Shown: positions 11,277 to 24,229, numbered from the stretch's first letter. The stretch: DNA of 64,000 nucleotides from Laguncularia racemosa (GCA_037954665.1 JBBMOL010000099.1:1240001-1304000); one strand, 5' to 3'. The notes: generated by a model not told the origin, from the sequence alone. Program-made: numbers and translations.

Positions 11277-13469
11277 TTACTCATTCCCCATGGCGGAAGC
11301 AAGCTGTACAGCCGCTTGAGCAATTTTATCAACAGAAATGCTACACGCTGGTGGAAATTGCACTCCAAAAATTTTAGGTTTCACATTGCTACATGCAGAT
11401 ATAGCTAGGCCTTGCACTCCATAGTACTTTAGTTCAATCTCACCAACCTCAACATTTTCACAAGGAAATTTAGGACAAGCAATCTTCATGGTAACAGGGG
11501 TTGCAGAAGTTCCTTGGATTCTTTGAATGCTTACATTACTAATCTTCACTTGGGATGGTAGCTGAAGCAGAATAAAACAAACAATTAAATACATGTCATT
11601 AAGCTTTAAATGATGCTATGTCAAATTTTCAAGCTAACTTTTATTTGGGTAAATAATGTATGATATGTTTTTTAAATGTACAAAGAAAATAATGCTATAC
11701 CCAAAGTTTTGAAATACATTAACACCTATAGATTATAACCGCAATGATACCTTAATGATATTTATATAGGTGGGCTTAGTGCATGTTAGAGGAGGGTAAT
11801 TGTACAATTGAAAGAATAAAGGTGCTTATTCACATTCAAAAGTTTTTAAGGGTGGTTGGTATGATTTTCCCTTTTTGTTCACCACATACCTTTGCATTGC
11901 ATTGATTCCATGGGCAGTAAACTTGGTCTATGATTATGGGGTTGCTGACATTTTGCATGATAATATCCTCAAAATGCACATTAGAAACAGCTCCTTCAAA
12001 AGATGCAGGCCATGTCTTAATCCTGATACCATTATCTGTCCCGATTAGGGTTCAATTTTTTATAGTGAATCTAATGACAGGGTCTTCATTCTTATACTTG
12101 CCAAGGCTACCAACGCTTATGCCATGACCAGGCCCACATTTTACTCTTTCAACATATACTTGTTTGCTTCCATCACCAAGAGAAATGCAGTCGTCCCCAG
12201 TTTGGATGTTTGAATCAGTAATATTGATACCAGTTGATTTACTGATGTGAATTCCATCAGTATTAGGACTGTTTGCTGGTGCAAAGATGGTAAAATTCTG
12301 GAAGGAAACATTTTTGCAACCAAATACATTTACATGAAAGTTTTTGCTATCTTTTGTTGTCACATCCTTGATTATGCTATTGTTGACAAAGTTGAAGCTT
12401 AAATTATGTTGATTCAATAGGAAAAGTTCATTGTATGCATACATTATATTGTAATATGTGTAAAGTGTTGGCCCTTTTTGTTTAAGAGAATACCAATTCT
12501 AAGGGGACATATTTCCCTTAAAAGCACTTTGCTAAAAACATAATATTATTTTTTGGTATTTGGTCGTTCTTACAAAAATGTCTCAAAGACTTTTGTGGTA
12601 TTGACTAAGTTATTCAACATAACTTGTACTATATATATATATATATATAAGAAGGTCAACACCTTGCCATAGATAAATTGCCATTCAAACCTTTTTATAT
12701 AAATGTAAAGGTATAAAATGTTTGTTTCGACAAAACATTTTCCAAGGGTTAGAAGATTTCTCAAGTCTTAGGGGTCATTTTTAGTTTTAAAAAAACACAA
12801 CTAGTTTTCTTGAAGGGAAAAAAAAAATAACTAGAATAATTTGGTTATGAAGAAAAAGTTTTCCCTTACAAAGCAAAAAGCTTTTCTTTTTTTCCTCCAC
12901 TTAGCCTAAAATAAGAGTGTAGAGATTATTTATAAGCTTACCATAGGAAGCATTTTACGGTCCTTTTTCTTATGGCAATCATTCTTTCCCCAAGCAACTT
13001 TTCCTTGACCATCAAATAATCCACCACCAAATAATTTGAAATTATTAAGATACATGAATGTAATCCATTCATTTTTTATTTGGCTTGGATCGATGGGTGC
13101 CATTAGTGTGCCTTCTACCTAAAACTCCACAAGGGACTTGCAGGTGGACTTCACCTAGAGTATATGTGCCTTTAAGAATCAATATTGTAGCAGGAGTTAT
13201 TGATGCACAAGCTTCCTTCCACGCACTTAACACAGCCTACCAAGAAATTTATAATATCAATATGACACATTTAATTTTATTGAGTATGGATTAAGATTTC
13301 TTTGATTGAACTTTGCTAGCTTACAATTGTGAAACCTTACCTGTTTGACATCTGATTTTCCATCACTTGTTGCACCATATTTTTTCACATCAAAGATATG
13401 AGAATCTATCATTGAAGAAAAATATAGTAACGACAATATTGCTCCAAATTGCAAATTTGAGATTGCCAT
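11277..13469 (-). pseudogene. Polygalacturonase (GH28, pollen/exo-PG type), four-exon pseudogene
   Basis: Family role: hydrolysis of alpha-1,4-galacturonan in pectin, secreted to the wall. Exon 1, 13469-13341: ATG, hydrophobic signal peptide, FDVKKYGATSDGKSD, donor GT. Exon 2, 13236-12942: AWKEACAS, then a frameshift near 13155-13130 with an in-frame TAG just after, then FDGQGKVAWGKNDC. Exon 3, about 12405-11890: catalytic motifs SPNTDGI, GDDC and CGPGHGISVGSLG, then KN followed by TGA where the family has Cys, then RIKTWPAS, IIIDQVYCPWNQC, donor GT. Exon 4, 11561-11279 plus stop TAA at 11277-11279: VKISNVS, CSNVKP, PPAC. The exon 3 acceptor reads AT rather than AG at 12406-12407. Length and domain order fit a full ~400-residue enzyme. 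The frameshift and two stops argue for a recent pseudogene; sequencing error is the alternative. Confidence 0.88.
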
Positions 13470-16129
13470 TCTTATCCTTTTCTTATAGTTTTGTACTTAT
13501 TTATAAAATTTGAATTGTATGTTTGCTATGTAAATTTGAATTATATAGTGCAATCTAAAGCTAAGTCCCAACAGAACACCAACTACACTTTGCTATTTCC
13601 CCTTCATCCTATTATTGGAAAGTTTCTTATGACCATGTGTGATTAGCTCCTAGCAAAGATCAAGGGTTAGTTTTTTGGTTCGTTTTTTTTTTCCTTCCTT
13701 TAATGGATTAAAATTACAGCTTTGTTGAGAATCTATAAAGAAATACATCTTATATGTTTTTTCACCAAAAACACAGCTCAAGAAAAATCTATAGCCTCTT
13801 GCCAAACTAGGAAGTTTTATTCTTGACATGGCCGGCTTTTAGCAACTATCAATCTTAATTTAATTTCAGAAGCAAGATAAATTTGTGATACGCTCTAGAC
13901 ATATACTATGAAAAGGAATAAATTTGACATTTTATTATAAGCTTAGGAAAAAGGTTTCTAGAAATAAAAAGCTAATATGTGCTTTAAAAGACAATAGCAA
14001 ACAAATTGAATAATTGCATTGATAATCCCTCAAAAACTAGACTGAAAATATTTTAACCGTATTTAATTTGTTTTGCCGAAGAAGGCATGATGTTCCTAAA
14101 AAACAACAAATGAGATACTAATTGGGAAGCTTTGTACTTAGCAATGTAAATAACCCAATTATTCACTATCACAAAACAACATCATCAATTATGCTATGAC
14201 TTAAATTTCTCTCTTCTTAAATTAACAACAATGAATTTAATTTGAATAGCATTACATGCCTTCATAAAAAATTTTCAATATTTTAGGTGCTCTATAGTCA
14301 TTAAAATTTAGGGAAAAAAATTTACATGGGACTTCTTTTACATGAATTTTAAGTGATAATCAATAGTTTAATGCAATAAACAATTATCTAAATATCTTAT
14401 TTTCTTTATTTTTACATATTACATAAGAAATACTTATGTTTAATTGCATAAGCGACGTAGAAGCGCGTCAATGTTATATTATATGTATGTCACTACATAG
14501 AGCATCATTATATACAAATGTTGTAGAATTGGAAGCCATATAAGGCTTGATGCATTTTAGTATTGTCCATTGGTATAATGATTCTATTAACTAAGTTCTA
14601 AATAATAATTATTTTGCTTCAATGAAAGCAGCATAGATAAAGTAAGTAATTATTTTCCAAAAGGCAAAAATTGATAGAAGGACGATTAATATAAACTAAT
14701 GCAAAAAATAGTAACTTTATTCCATCCCATCATAATAGAAGGAAAGTCATAAGGACATTTGTAATTTGCATCAACTTGACTAAACATTGATGCCATTTAG
14801 GAGAACAAATAGGGAAGAAGTAAAAATTTATAGGCAAAATGATTTTCTTTAAAGAAACATTAATGTGTTTAAGAAAGTATTATGGAAAATTATTTCTTTA
14901 CATTTTATTGGGCTTCCATGTAAAATCCAATTTTTATGTCTTATTGCCAAGAAAAATACAATGTGTAAAAAGAATAAATAATTCTAATTATTACCATATG
15001 AGATCAAAATTAAATTAATTGATAAAAAAAAGTAAAATTACTTACCTCCTTTTAGGCGTTTGATAAACTATAAAACTATGAAAAGTGATAAGATGGAAAG
15101 TAATTTTAGTACTTCTTAATACAACTTTACACGATTTTAAGTTTGTGTTTAACTATTTTACTTATGTACTTAATCTCCTAAACTTTCCAAAAGCAAAAAA
15201 CAAAGACAACTCTTAAACCCCATTTATTAACATTTTCTGCCTTAGAAAAACAAATAATAATAATGACAGTAACGATAAATTACAATTAAATCTCCTTATA
15301 TTTGTTACATAGACGCATTATTTCCTTGTAACAAATCTTATCCCAGTTTTGATAATAACAAAATGTTCTCTTGTTACTAATCAGTATGCAAAGTATTTAT
15401 GTATCTTTCATGAGCGAATTAGCATTAAAGCCAACTCTTACTGAATAAGAAATAATCGTGGGATTGTTCTGAATCCCATCCATGTGGGGAAAAAAAAAAT
15501 CTAGTTAAGATAGATAAGTTTTTACAACTACAATATGAAGCTTATTTCAAGTTCTTTGCATACTTCAATGGATATCCATGAAAGGAACAAACGGGATATT
15601 GAGTTCGTTAAATGTTGAGATCCCATTTCTCAAAGATTGAATAAAATTTTTCAAATTATATTTTTGTTATAACTATTTAAAGGGTAAGAAATTTACCACA
15701 AGCTAAAATTATAACGGTTTTTTCAAAAGATTATTTCCTTATATTGGAGATTCTATATCATTTTAACAATGTTTCATTTGGTTAAGTATCTTCTAAATTA
15801 AGTCAGGTTTGTGTTTTAATAATCTTTTTTCTTAAAGGGAATGCACGATATTGACATAATATTGAATGAATACCTTTCAATACAATTCTACAAAATAAAT
15901 TAGAAATCAAATTTTGAAGTGCTTATCTTTTATACGAAACAAATAAGCTCAAGATATAGGAACTAAAGAACTCACTATTTTGATGTCACACATTTTGACG
16001 AGAAGAGAACATGTTCTATTTTTGTGATAATTCTACAAAGTTATTCATTAGATCAGTTCATTGTAACTTATATTGAAGTTTCTTTGAAATTACTAGATTA
16101 GTTTGTTGTGGAAAGTAAGGGAAAACTTT
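13470..16129. other. AT-rich intergenic DNA, no gene seen
   Basis: Upstream of the polygalacturonase pseudogene start codon and reaching the repeat block. No coding or RNA gene signature was seen on either strand. Confidence 0.6.
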
Positions 16130-17019
16130 TGTAAAAAATCAAAACATAGTAGCTTTTGAAAAACTATACGAAAATTTAAAAAAATAAATAGAATAATAAA
16201 TATTTCTAAGTCCGGTTAGCAAAAGAAATAATTTTGTAATATTAAAAACTTTGATAATTTGCGAAAAAATTCAAATATTATGACACATAAATATTATCTC
16301 AATAATTTGCGATACTAATAGGTTTTAAAAATAAAATAATTAAAAAGAACAACTTTTGCAAGAAAAATAAGATAACGAATATAACAAATTGAATTTTTTG
16401 AAATATATTACCGAATAAATTTAGCAAGAAACGTGATCGAAAAATATCTAAATATAGATACAAACGGATAAATAAAAATAGTTGTAAATCTCAATTCTAA
16501 TTCGGGTAAATTAAATTAAAAGAATAAAATTATCTGAAATACAAATTTCAAATAATATTAGGTTAAATAATAAAATTAATTTAAATTATAGACCTAAGAA
16601 TTTTAAATAAAAATTTAAAGTAATTATTTATGTTCGGAATAATCCAATTAACTAGATGCAAGCTTTCATAATAAAATATTAAAAATATAAAATTTAAAAA
16701 TATTGTGGGCAGAATAATAAAATTGAGGTATTATAATATAAAATATAATATATATAATAATGTAAATATATATATATATATATATACACAGCTGTAATTA
16801 AAAAAAATCAGAAAGGTTAGTGTCGTCCCATCCGTCCATCACAACGTCAGGCAGCAGCAGCACAACAGCTGCAGCATCAGGCCCCAGTCCCTGTCGTGGT
16901 CCCATCATGCCCCCCCACCGTCCTTCCCTTTCTTTTCTTTTCTTCTTCCTCTCTTCTTCTTCTCGTCCGAGCTGCGTTTCCTTCAGCAGCTCCAAGTCAC
17001 ATTGCCCGACCTTCACCCT

Positions 17020-17300
17020 GACTACGACAGCAACAACGACCATAACAACCATAGCAACGACACAGCACCGGGGACAGCAACAACAAAGACAGTAGCTTCG
17101 GTGACATGTTTGTCTCGCCTCCTTTCCCGACGAGGTGGGTAATAGTGAACAACCTGGAGAAGACGACAATGACCTAAACGACGACCACAATGACAGCAAC
17201 CACAATAACCACACAACGACAGTAACTACGACGACAACCACAACTACAACAACAACAATAGCGGCAACAACGAACAACAACAATGGTGACTATGACGATC
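17020..17300 (+). repeat. CAA/ACG/ACC-type trinucleotide tract
   Basis: Degenerate run of ACAACGAC, AACAACC and ACGACAACC words, opening long frames on both strands (poly-Thr, poly-Val) that are compositional, not genes. The same tract occurs at 63240-63660. Confidence 0.8.
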
Positions 17301-17814
17301 GAAGCAGTAGCGTAAGAAGGGGGAAAGGGGAAGGAGGAGTGAACTTGTTACGCTATAGCTGTTGAAGTCGGTGGTCTGTAGAACTAATCTCGGGCCATGT
17401 TGGTTTAGGACAGGGATTTGCAAGTACCGCTAAGCTAGCTTTTGGAATCCAGGTATTGTATTGTGATGGCCATTCCAGACGCTCTTTGGATAGCATCTAA
17501 ACAAGGTTCATCAATAAAAAACTGTGATAGTGTGGCTACGGTTGCTTCGGTTGGTGGGTGCTGAAGGAGGTGCACGGTGTGTGGCTAAGTGCGTGGTGTG
17601 TGCGGGGGAGAACGACAACAATGTTAGCGGCAGCAGGCAGTTGCAGTGGGAAAGGAGAGAAAGGAGAAAGAAAGGGGAAGAAAAGAAGAGGGAAAAGAGG
17701 AAGAGGGAAGGCTAGCATGGAAGAGAAGAGAAGAGAAGAGAAGAAAAAGGAGGAGGAAAAAGGAGCTGGCGGGAGAAGAAGGAAAGGAATGGGAAATTAG
17801 ATGTAAATGAGGTG

Positions 17815-18074
17815 GTGTAGGATGTGCGAGAATGTATGTATGTGTATATGATGGTGTGTGGTGTGTGCAAGGATGTGTGTATGTGTATGTGTATGGAAGG
17901 TGTGTGATGCGTGGAGTATGTGTATATGCGTATGGAAGGTGAGTGGGGTGCGAGGGTATGTGTGTATGTGTAGGGATGATGTGTGGTGTGTGCAAGAATA
18001 AGTGTATGCATATGGAAGTTGTGTGGTGAGTGTGGATGTGTGTATGTGTATATGCATATGGAAGGTGTGGTGTG
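17815..18074 (+). repeat. GT-rich minisatellite (GTGTATGTGTATGGAAGG-like)
   Basis: Degenerate copies of GTGTGTATGTGTATATG and GGAAGGTGTG. The tract continues at 35564-35870 on the far side of E2, showing that E2 inserted into it. Confidence 0.8.
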
Positions 18075-21000
18075 TGTATAAAACCCATGAAATTTAATTT
18101 CATATAATAGTAGAATAATTTTGAATAAAGTTATAATAAAAGAAATAGGCGTATTAGAGACAAATCATAAGAAAATTTTGGATAAAAGATGGAATAGATT
18201 ACAAAACTAGAATTAGGATTATTAAATAGGAATTTCGAGTGAATATTTACGCTCAAAATAACTAAATTAACTTAAAGTGTAAATTTTTTTAATAAAATGT
18301 TAAAATCTTAAATTTTATCGAGGTCGTCTCGTTTTTGAAAATATACTAGAATTTCCTTAAACCCCTACTCTAATAAAGTATTAAATAATAATAATAATAA
18401 TATAATAATAATAATACATATATGGGGCAGTATGCATGGACCCACGAACACCCACAAAGCAATAAAGAAAAAAAAAAAAAAAAAGAAGAACGAAGCAAAG
18501 AGGGGACAAAGGCAAAGAAGACATGGATGAGATGACGATGGGAAAAAGGGAAAAGGGAAAACTGGATAAAAAAAAAATCATAACTCACACATACGATCTT
18601 CGATCGACGATTCAAGACTACCAACGTGTTTTTTGAGGTGAGTGCAATTCAACTAGACTAATTTTTCACGAAACAGAGTTAGTTTCGAAAAGTTGTATAC
18701 AAATAATAAATAGGTGTAAAAATTAGTACTTTACTTAAAATTAGTTGTAATAGCTAAAAAAACACAAGATAAAATAATCTAAACTATGTATTTAATGTAT
18801 TAATGTATTTTCCCTAATTTTCTAGGTGAAGAAGGTTTTGATACGGAGATACCCAAAAACTACTTCGAGTAAACCTTGACAAAATGAGATTGAGGTGAGT
18901 AGGACTCCGTGACGTGTTGTATTGTGTGTATAATTGTTGCTTAAGTTTGCCTTATTAGGAAATTTGTATTACCATATATATATATATATATACATGTATA
19001 TCTATAAGCGTGTTGTGTGTGTTTCTTGGTCTTCCCCTGTGTACTTACGTGTGTGAAATCTCTCCCGTAGCTACAGCAAAAGATATATGTATGTATATAT
19101 GTATAAACTTCCTAGGCTTGCTGGACGCTGCGTACGTGTATGGGGGCGTGAAGCTCCTCTTGCGACTGATTCAATTGTCATATATATATATGTATACATG
19201 GAAGGTTGGGATTGCTGGTCTTCTCTTCTCCATCTTTGCGTGTGTTTACTGTAGGATAGGTGTATGTATGTATAATGGTCTGTGAATACTAGCCGAAACA
19301 ATGGGAGGGGATGTATACATGTATCCAATTGCTGCAAGGGAGTATGTCGTAAAGTATATATATATGTGTGCAAGTGGATATATGTGTAGGGCTGTGCTCC
19401 CATTGTGTTGTGGCATTGTTTCGTTTCTTTCATTGTTGTTGGCTGTCGTATACAAAAATATATATCTAAATCAAACATAGTAGACTATGGGTTATCCTTT
19501 ATTTCCTTTCATGTGCGTGAGGGTGGACAGTTCCATTGCTGGCTGTGTGGTTGTAAGAAAATAAATGTATATGTTAAGGATATTGTTGGAAATGGGAAGA
19601 AGGGAAGCCTCTGAAGTCTTGTGCGGTTTACTAATAGATATAGATATGTACATGACGATTGGAGGTTAGAAACATTATGTGTATATCTTGCATGTGCACC
19701 TTGATGGAATGGAAGGCTAAGAGGGAATGTTGTAAATGTATATATTATATGTGGTATGATGAAAACGAAAATGGAAGTTCAACTTGAGAATGTGGGCTAT
19801 AAGATGAAATGGAGATGGGAGTTGGGATTATATTGATATTAGATTCTTATGAGCTTATGTGTTAAGGAAATGGGAAGTAGGCTAGGAAAATCCGTGAAGG
19901 AAGATATGAGAAAACGTACAAGGGCATATAGGTATTGGATTCTTTTCCTTAGTAAGCATATGTGGTATTACTAGTAGGAGGAAAGGGAGACATCATGGCA
20001 TGATCATTGTTGATAGTTGTTGAGATTGATGAGAAGATTGTAGAGACATGTTGACATGGAGGTTGTAGGTGGCGAAAGCAAGAAGAGGGGAGTCTAAGAA
20101 GTGGACCTAAACCACAAGTAAGGCATGCATTAAAAGTTATTAAAGGGTTCTTATCATTATGGTTCCATACACTAGGTGTAAGCGAGATGAAATAAATAGG
20201 AAGTCAACATGAGTATAAGCTGTAAACACTACGTATGTATTCATGTATAACTAAGAACAAGGCATAATCATAATCACGAATAAAAAGTCCATTGTTTAAC
20301 GAGCTCCTACAAAAATTATGAATTTGTTTCTTTGATGTGATGTTAGTGCCTTACTCCTTGAAATGATTAAATGTATTATGAATAGATTGTTGACATGATT
20401 GCCATTTACATATGTGATTGATCTTGGATGATCACCCTAAAACTTTAACTAATTATGAGATTTAATTAAAAACCCGGCATGCATTGCACAAGACATTGCA
20501 TGAGATTGAAGGCCATCACTGCTACAGGACGTGTTGGAAGTGATCAGAGGATCGCTGTTCCGCCAAGTGCGAATTAAGTGATTAGGGGATTGTCACGCCT
20601 TAACAGTTTCGAGTCCGCCCTATCTCTTGTGGGTGCAAATTCTCGGTGTATTGAGGCACCTAAGCCTAGATCAGTAAAGCTAAGACATAAGTATAATAAA
20701 GTGATAAGAGAAATTAAATTATGTGTAAAAGTCGGGCACTAATGGTGGCTTTGGAAACCCCAACCCAAGGTCAAGGGGGCATAAACCCTAGACTTTATGT
20801 CGGTTACCGAAAGATTACGTGAAATGTTGCATTCTTGTGATTGTTCACGCATAACAATTGTTTGATAACTTGCTTGAATTTGTTTGTGTTTGTTGCAACA
20901 CTAAGAGATTGTACCCTATCTCACTAAGCTTTGGCTTACCCTCCTATAGATTTTGCCTTGCAAGTCGAGACTACCTAAACTTCATGATGAACCGACAAAC

Positions 21001-21315
21001 TAAAGTGAGAACTCATTGCATCACTAGTGGGCATGGTTATGGAAAGGTTGTGAGGCCTAAATTAAAGTAGACATCTTTAAGATGGATTTTTGTAATTGAG
21101 TGACCTGATATAGTCTTGAGTGTACCTGTAGTGGTGAAATGTGACTCATCTGAGGCCTAGTGATATTTTATGTAATTAATTATCTTAAGAGTAAGGAATA
21201 TTATTACTCTAATTAACAAGTCAATGTTATAGATAAGACGCTTCGCGGTTACTTAATGAAGGATTAAGCAATTGTGGCAGGTTGTCATGAGGGACCCTTA
21301 AAGTGGGGCATGATA
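18075..21315 (+). repeat. E2 5' LTR
   Basis: About 3,241 bp from TGTATAAAACCC to GGGGCATGATA, aligned to the 3' copy over its length. It holds ~335 bp (about 19494-19828) that the 3' copy lacks. It contains A-rich and TA microsatellites (18470-18484, 18965-18990). Confidence 0.88.
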
Positions 21316-21323
21316 GCTTTTGT

Positions 21324-21335
21324 TGGTATCAAAGC
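21324..21335 (+). other. E2 primer binding site
   Basis: TGGTATCAAAGC, eight bases after the LTR end, one mismatch from the usual TGGTATCAGAGC complement of the initiator-Met tRNA 3' end. Confidence 0.85.
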
Positions 21336-21515
21336 TGAGTTAGGATAGGAACAAGATATAAACTGAGGATACAGGGGGTTGAGAGTCAACATCTTAGGAA
21401 ATTGACTCAATAACCCATTAGATAGAAGAAAACTTACCATAATAGGAATTAGTGGGTTGAACTTGGGAACGGATTAACTAAGTTAAAAGCTTATGATTTT
21501 CTTATATTAATTGAA

Positions 21516-22220
21516 ATGCAGGGTATGCTTCGCCGTCTCGATAGGAAGTGGAACACTTGTTATATGATGGATGATGACAATCTGATCAACTATCGGTTGA
21601 AGATGGAGATATTGCTATGCCATTATGATTACTTTTCTCGTTACAAGATGGTTGACGAATTGATTGAGGATTGGAGAATAGGACTGTCCAAGTTTTGGTA
21701 GGAACAGTTAGACAAGTTAAGTGAGAACCTTGGGAATAGGTATAATAGGTACGTAGCAATACCTGCTCTGGAGGCTAAATATGCGTAGATGATGGGTATG
21801 CTAGAGATAGCCTATGAGATAGAGTTTATAGCCCAATTTGACTTGGGGAAGAGGTATCCCCAAGAGGTACTAGCACCCTCCGTCACTTCTAAGCGAAACA
21901 ATCGGAGATATAGAAGGGAGATATATGATTGGAAGTCGAAGGTTAACTTAGGACTCCTAGGGTACTGTAGACTATGTGGAGCACCAGGAGTTTGAAATAG
22001 TAGACCAAGGGGACATGTTTGTAGTGGAATAGGAGTTGTAGGAGGATTGGTAAGAAGATCCAGAAGAAGACTCATCTCCTGAAGAAAACTCTGATATGGA
22101 TGGTGCCCTAGAAGACAATGTTTTGCTTTCAGATTCTCCCGAGGAAAAAGAGGAAGAGGAAGAAGAGAGATATGAAGAAGAAGAAGAGGAACTAGAAAGC
22201 GATGAGGATATGAACGAGTA
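21516..22220 (+). pseudogene. E2 extra ORF upstream of gag, function unknown
   Basis: A coding-like stretch between the PBS and gag. It starts ATG at 21516 (MQGMLRRLDRKWN), stays in one frame to ~21990 with two internal TAG stops (~21700 and 21786), then continues in another frame to ~22220. Visible: a charged, Trp/Tyr-containing N-terminal region, a basic stretch (KRNNRRYRRE), a possible Cys pair (YCRLCG), then a strongly acidic tail of nearly continuous Glu and Asp with Ser (~22050-22220). About 235 codons if repaired. It has no zinc knuckle and no gag-domain signature (those lie in the next ORF). I do not recognise the family. Some plant gypsy lineages such as Ogre/Tat carry an ORF before gag, but I see no clear match. 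Confidence 0.55.
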
Positions 22221-22530
22221 ATAGAGAAGTGTCACCTAGGATGAAGAAAGTAGATGTAAATGTCATCTTTTTAAAAACATGTATTAGAGATTAGTAATGT
22301 ATTTGCCTATTAGTAAGGCCTACAAGGGGAAAATTTTGTAGAATAATGTATATATATATCCCTCTATGTTAAATTGTGTAAATTTTGAAAAGTATGTATG
22401 GAATATCTAGATTTCAGTATGCGTACAATCTTTGGTGCAAAAATTAGAGATATTTTATAGACTTTTGTTGATAATTATGTCACTCATGATATGTGTGTCA
22501 TTGGAATGATCTAACATTTGATATGTTGTA

Positions 22531-24060
22531 ATGGGGAATTTTAGAGGAGCTACGAGTAGGGGGTGAAAGGTCACTGCAGCACTAAGACATCAGGAGGACA
22601 AAGGAATCCTGGAAATGGAAACACCACTTGTGGTCTTGTAAGAGAATCCGGAGATTCAACCTGCAACATCAGGCCGAGTGGCTAGACCAGGACGACAAAG
22701 AGCTACAAAGGCTCCCATCAAAGGAGGAGGGAGTGGGGAAGAGTGTATGACGAGGCTCAAAGTGACCATGCAACAATTGGTACAACAACAAGCCTTGTTG
22801 ATTCAGCAGTTGATGCTAGGAAGTCAACCATCATCACGGTCGATCTCCCCACAATCTCAAGCACATCCAACACCATCGGTAGCACCTCAACAACCCCAAC
22901 AAGAGTCAGTATCGGTGCTAGTAGCTCCAACGACCTACGTACTGCCAATAGAAAATGAACTTAGAAATGACTAAGGAAGAAGTGGTCGGATTCAGAGGAA
23001 TACATTCCCTGACTTCATACGCTCCAATAGATTCTTTAATGGGGCATATGGGAAGCCAGAAGAAGTTGAAGAATGGATAACCTAGTTGGAAAGGTAATTC
23101 GCTGTGTATGAGGTAGAAGAACCTTAAAAGCTAGCCTATGCCTCTTATTTGTTGAAAGCCAGAGCCAGAATATGGTGGGACGTAAGGCAAAGAGCATTAG
23201 CTCAGCTAATCTCTTGGGAAACTTTTCGGGATGAGTTTTTTAAGGAATATTTCTCGGAGAGCGTCAAAACTCGACTAAGCGGGCAACTATTTCAATTAAA
23301 GAAAGGCTAGCGGAATATTGACTAGTATGAGCATGAGTTTCTCAGGTTATTGCAGTTCACTCCAAATGTCTATAAGGATTCAGATGAGTTGAAATGACAG
23401 CTATTCCTGAATGGATTGGATGCTGAAGTTTAAGGATGAATCATGGAGTTTGAACTAAAAATGTATGCGGAGGTAGTGAATAAGGCTCGAGCCCTAAAGT
23501 AGACTAAATTGAAAGTGGAAGAATTAAGGGCCCGAGTGAGACCAAGTGTTGGACCTAGCATTCCTGCGAAAAGACCTTTATTCTAACCCACCCCAAGTGA
23601 TAAGGGGAAAAGGCTAATGTTGAATGTAAGGCCTGCAGGTATAAAGCCGTTGTCCATTGTCCCTTAGGAAAAGTTGATAACAGTGGTTTGTTGGAGGTGT
23701 GGAAAGACGCATTATCCTAGAGACTACCCTTACCTAAAGGGAAGTGCTGCCGATATGGGGCAAATGAACAGAAGGCCAAGGAGTGTCTACGGAAGAACTC
23801 TTCGATTTGTTATGAGTGTGGACAAACAAGGCACATAGCTAGTACATGCCCTAAGAAGTATTAAGGACTTAGACCTAAGGTCACCGAACCTAGAATAACC
23901 ATCAGAAAATCGGTCCATAGACCACCAAGACCAGGAGTATAAGGAACCAACCCTTAAGCTCCCAATGCTCGAGTTTTTGCCATAGAGGGTATAACAACCG
24001 AAGAATGGGAAGGACAAGAGCCAGAACAATATCAAGACATTGATTTAGCTGCCATGTAGT
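22531..24060 (+). pseudogene. E2 gag
   Basis: Structural capsid and nucleocapsid polyprotein. ATG at 22531 in the frame of the open stretch 22678-22974, which holds a Gln-rich region. The retrotransposon gag domain follows (TFPDFIRSNRFF at ~23003, RARIWWDVRQ at ~23163, FRDEFFKEYFSESV at ~23226, YEHEFLRLLQF at ~23325). Two zinc knuckles: CWRCG at ~23690 (degraded) and CYECGQTRHIASTCP at ~23808-23852. Numerous stops, mostly TAG, TAA or TGA where related gags have Gln, Arg or Trp codons. Confidence 0.8.
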
Positions 24061-24229
24061 ATTATGAGGAAGGAGATGTAGTGACAAGTATGTCGAAATT
24101 GAAATTTACCTATTTATGATATTTTGTAGATGTACAACATAAGTAAGAGATAATTGCAAAGATTAGGAGAGATGAAGATCTACTATTAAGAAGATTTAAG
24201 TAGATAAAGTATAATAATCGAATATTACC

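Larger units (their letters stand above)
16130..18074 (+). repeat. X-A: left part of an old LTR, split by E2
   Basis: 16170-16760 aligns with 62565-62990 (AATAATAAATATTTCTA.GTC, TTAGGTTAAATAATAAAATTA, TTCGGAATAATCC-like blocks). Both are followed by the same order of features: a TA-rich stretch, a CT-rich run, a CAA/ACG trinucleotide tract (17020-17300), a purine-rich tract (17640-17790) and a GT-rich tract (17815-18074). The first ~500 bp also resemble the start of the E2 LTR, so the families are related. The left edge, TGTAAAA at 16130, is approximate. Interrupted at 18074/18075 by E2 and resumed at 35564. Confidence 0.65.

Noticed and set aside
16798..17365. Long frames on both strands (poly-Val, poly-Thr, His/Pro-rich)
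   Set aside because: They arise from the CAA/ACG trinucleotide and CT-rich tracts and appear on both strands at once; the same holds for 17524-18103, 35546-36144 and 63025-63914.
20858..21070. A 70-residue frame, repeated at 35091-35303
   Set aside because: It lies in both E2 LTR copies, so its similarity follows from LTR duplication. The related Y LTR does not keep the frame.
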